This document shows positions 21,586 through 22,504 of a stretch of 22,504 nt of DNA, one piece after another. Position numbers and translations under genes: made by a program. The DNA comes from JAAOZN01 sp964421575 (lineage in GTDB: Archaea; Thermoproteota; Nitrososphaeria; Nitrososphaerales; JAAOZN01). The stretch covers positions 1 through 22,504 of the forward strand of contig CAYQXI010000013.1 of assembly GCA_964421575.1 (NCBI GenBank). The letters run 5' to 3'. Under the pieces are notes generated by a model. That model ran no database searches and was not told the DNA's origin. It saw only the letters and a list, made by a program, of their open reading frames with translations. Every line of letters starts with the position of its first letter. The first letter of the stretch is position 1.

Positions 21586-22504
21586 GTGGTGTCTGAGTCG
21601 AACACAAAGACGGTTCTTATCGCAGCAACGTTAGCTTTACTACTCTTCACAAATACGGTGCACGCCATCCCAGCCGCCTACGAGCCTAAGCGTCTAACAG
21701 CCACAATCTACGCCGATGGATATGTTTTGATCGAGTATGAGGTTGAGGCCAACCCCCTCCTACCCTCAATCAACTTAACGCTCTTCGGTGAAAGATTTGA
21801 AGATTTGATAATTGTAAGCGGTGATGGACTCCTACTTGATTACAACTTCACACAAAATGGTCTTGAAGTCAATACCTTGGGTCTGACAGACATAAAGGTA
21901 TCATATCTCACACAAGACCTAACCAACAAAACTGGTAGGCTCTGGACATTCACAATAGACGCCCCAGTGGATATCACGGTTAAGCTGCCACAAGAGCTTA
22001 CCGTCGTTGGGTTGAATAAGGCGCCTCTTAGTATCAGCAGCGAAGGAGAAACTTTAACAATAGTATTTGAAGGAGGGATGCTAACCCTAAACTACATCGT
22101 CGCACTGATCAAACCCACAGCTACAGAGCAAAGCGAAGTAAGATGGTGGGGTTGGTTAGGCTACACCGCTCTCGTAGCTGGTATTGTGTTTGTTGGCGCG
22201 GTTGCTACTTGGATTACTTTGAGGAGGAGGCGCGCTGCCAAGTTATATGTGAAGGAGAAGCGCGTTATAGATGTGGAGAAGATTCTTGCGTCGAAGCCGG
22301 ATTTGAGGCCTGATGATAAGGAGGTATTGAGGTATCTGGCTGAGGCTGGAGGGGAAGCCTTTGAGGCTGAGCTCAGAAGCCGCTTTAACTTACCTAAGAC
22401 CTCGATGTGGAGGATGGTCAGAAGGCTTCAGCGTGAAGGGTTGGTTGGTGTGAAGAAGGTTGGTGGGCAGAACCTTGTGTATATAAGAGAGGAGCCTGAA
22501 AACG
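21586..22504 (+). CDS. Membrane-anchored winged-helix regulator (partial at 3' end)
   Basis: The frame is open to the window end with no stop. Start is GTG 21589 or 21586; a stop lies at 21565-21567. From 21589 it gives 305 residues: signal peptide or first span (about 6-26, TVLIAATLALLLF), a beta-rich external domain (about 30-185) with several N-x-S/T sequons, one membrane span (about 190-211, ALVAGIVFVGAVATWITL), a basic stop-transfer RRRR, and a cytoplasmic winged-helix domain (about 240-300: DDKEVLRYLAEAGGEAFEAELRSRF, then TSMWRMVRRLQREGLV). This is the layout of archaeal membrane-bound one-component transcription regulators. It reads divergently from archease, which it might regulate, though that is only positional. 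I know no ligand. Confidence 0.85.
   Translation, partial: MVSESNTKTVLIAATLALLLFTNTVHAIPAAYEPKRLTATIYADGYVLIEYEVEANPLLPSINLTLFGERFEDLIIVSGDGLLLDYNFTQNGLEVNTLGLTDIKVSYLTQDLTNKTGRLWTFTIDAPVDITVKLPQELTVVGLNKAPLSISSEGETLTIVFEGGMLTLNYIVALIKPTATEQSEVRWWGWLGYTALVAGIVFVGAVATWITLRRRRAAKLYVKEKRVIDVEKILASKPDLRPDDKEVLRYLAEAGGEAFEAELRSRFNLPKTSMWRMVRRLQREGLVGVKKVGGQNLVYIREEPEN

Noticed and set aside
1..22504. CRISPR arrays, insertion sequences, integrase or attachment repeats
   Set aside because: No regularly spaced direct repeats, no transposase or recombinase motifs, and housekeeping genes run throughout.

Overview
The window is a compact stretch of archaeal chromosome. The diagnostic genes are the archaeal/eukaryotic-type ribosomal proteins S19e, L31e and L39e, a PDCD5-family protein, RNase P component 4 (Rpp21/Rpr2), Nep1, TiaS, archease, a PAC2-type proteasome-assembly protein and a divergent FtsZ/tubulin-like protein. 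Starts are often TTG or GTG. Several genes have a TATA-like box about 25-28 nt upstream of the start codon, as expected for leaderless archaeal transcripts. I infer a TACK-type archaeon, perhaps near Thaumarchaeota/Aigarchaeota, and the trehalose synthase TreT would fit a thermophile. The rank is a guess from gene content. I saw no CRISPR array, IS element, rRNA or tRNA gene.

Layout. (1) 1-2057: 3' part of an unrecognised protein ending in a PD-(D/E)XK-like segment, a HIT-family hydrolase and a small convergent unknown gene. (2) 2200-4979: a ChlI/BchI-like AAA+ ATPase translationally coupled to a VWA-domain partner. (3) 5133-8689: AMP-forming acetyl-CoA synthetase, converging on TreT. (4) 8933-11905: TrmO (tRNA t6A37 methylation), PAC2 protein, a small heat-shock protein, then TiaS (tRNA-Ile2 position 34) on the other strand. 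(5) 11978-13591: a secreted, single-span, coiled-coil protein that resembles eukaryotic ribophorin I (OST1) in layout. (6) 13721-16782: a possible functional set made of a MIP18/DUF59-like protein, a MoaD/ThiS-like beta-grasp protein ending in -GGGL, a tRNA methylthiotransferase, and an FtsZ-like GTPase lacking the usual T7-loop residues. (7) 16872-18939: ASCH-domain protein, the operon rps19e-pdcd5-rpl39e-rpl31e (L39e is only 52 aa), and RNase P component 4. (8) 18985-22504: Nep1, a minus-strand operon of archease, UbiX-like flavin prenyltransferase and an F420/luciferase-type oxidoreductase, then a divergently read membrane-anchored winged-helix regulator that runs off the window.

RNA maturation is a theme: TrmO, the methylthiotransferase and TiaS all act in the tRNA anticodon loop. 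RNase P component 4, Nep1 and archease act on tRNA 5' ends, 16S rRNA and RtcB ligase. The points most worth checking are the ribophorin-I-like protein, the beta-grasp/methylthiotransferase gene set, and the FtsZ-like protein without a normal catalytic loop. No gene-free stretch exceeds 300 bases.
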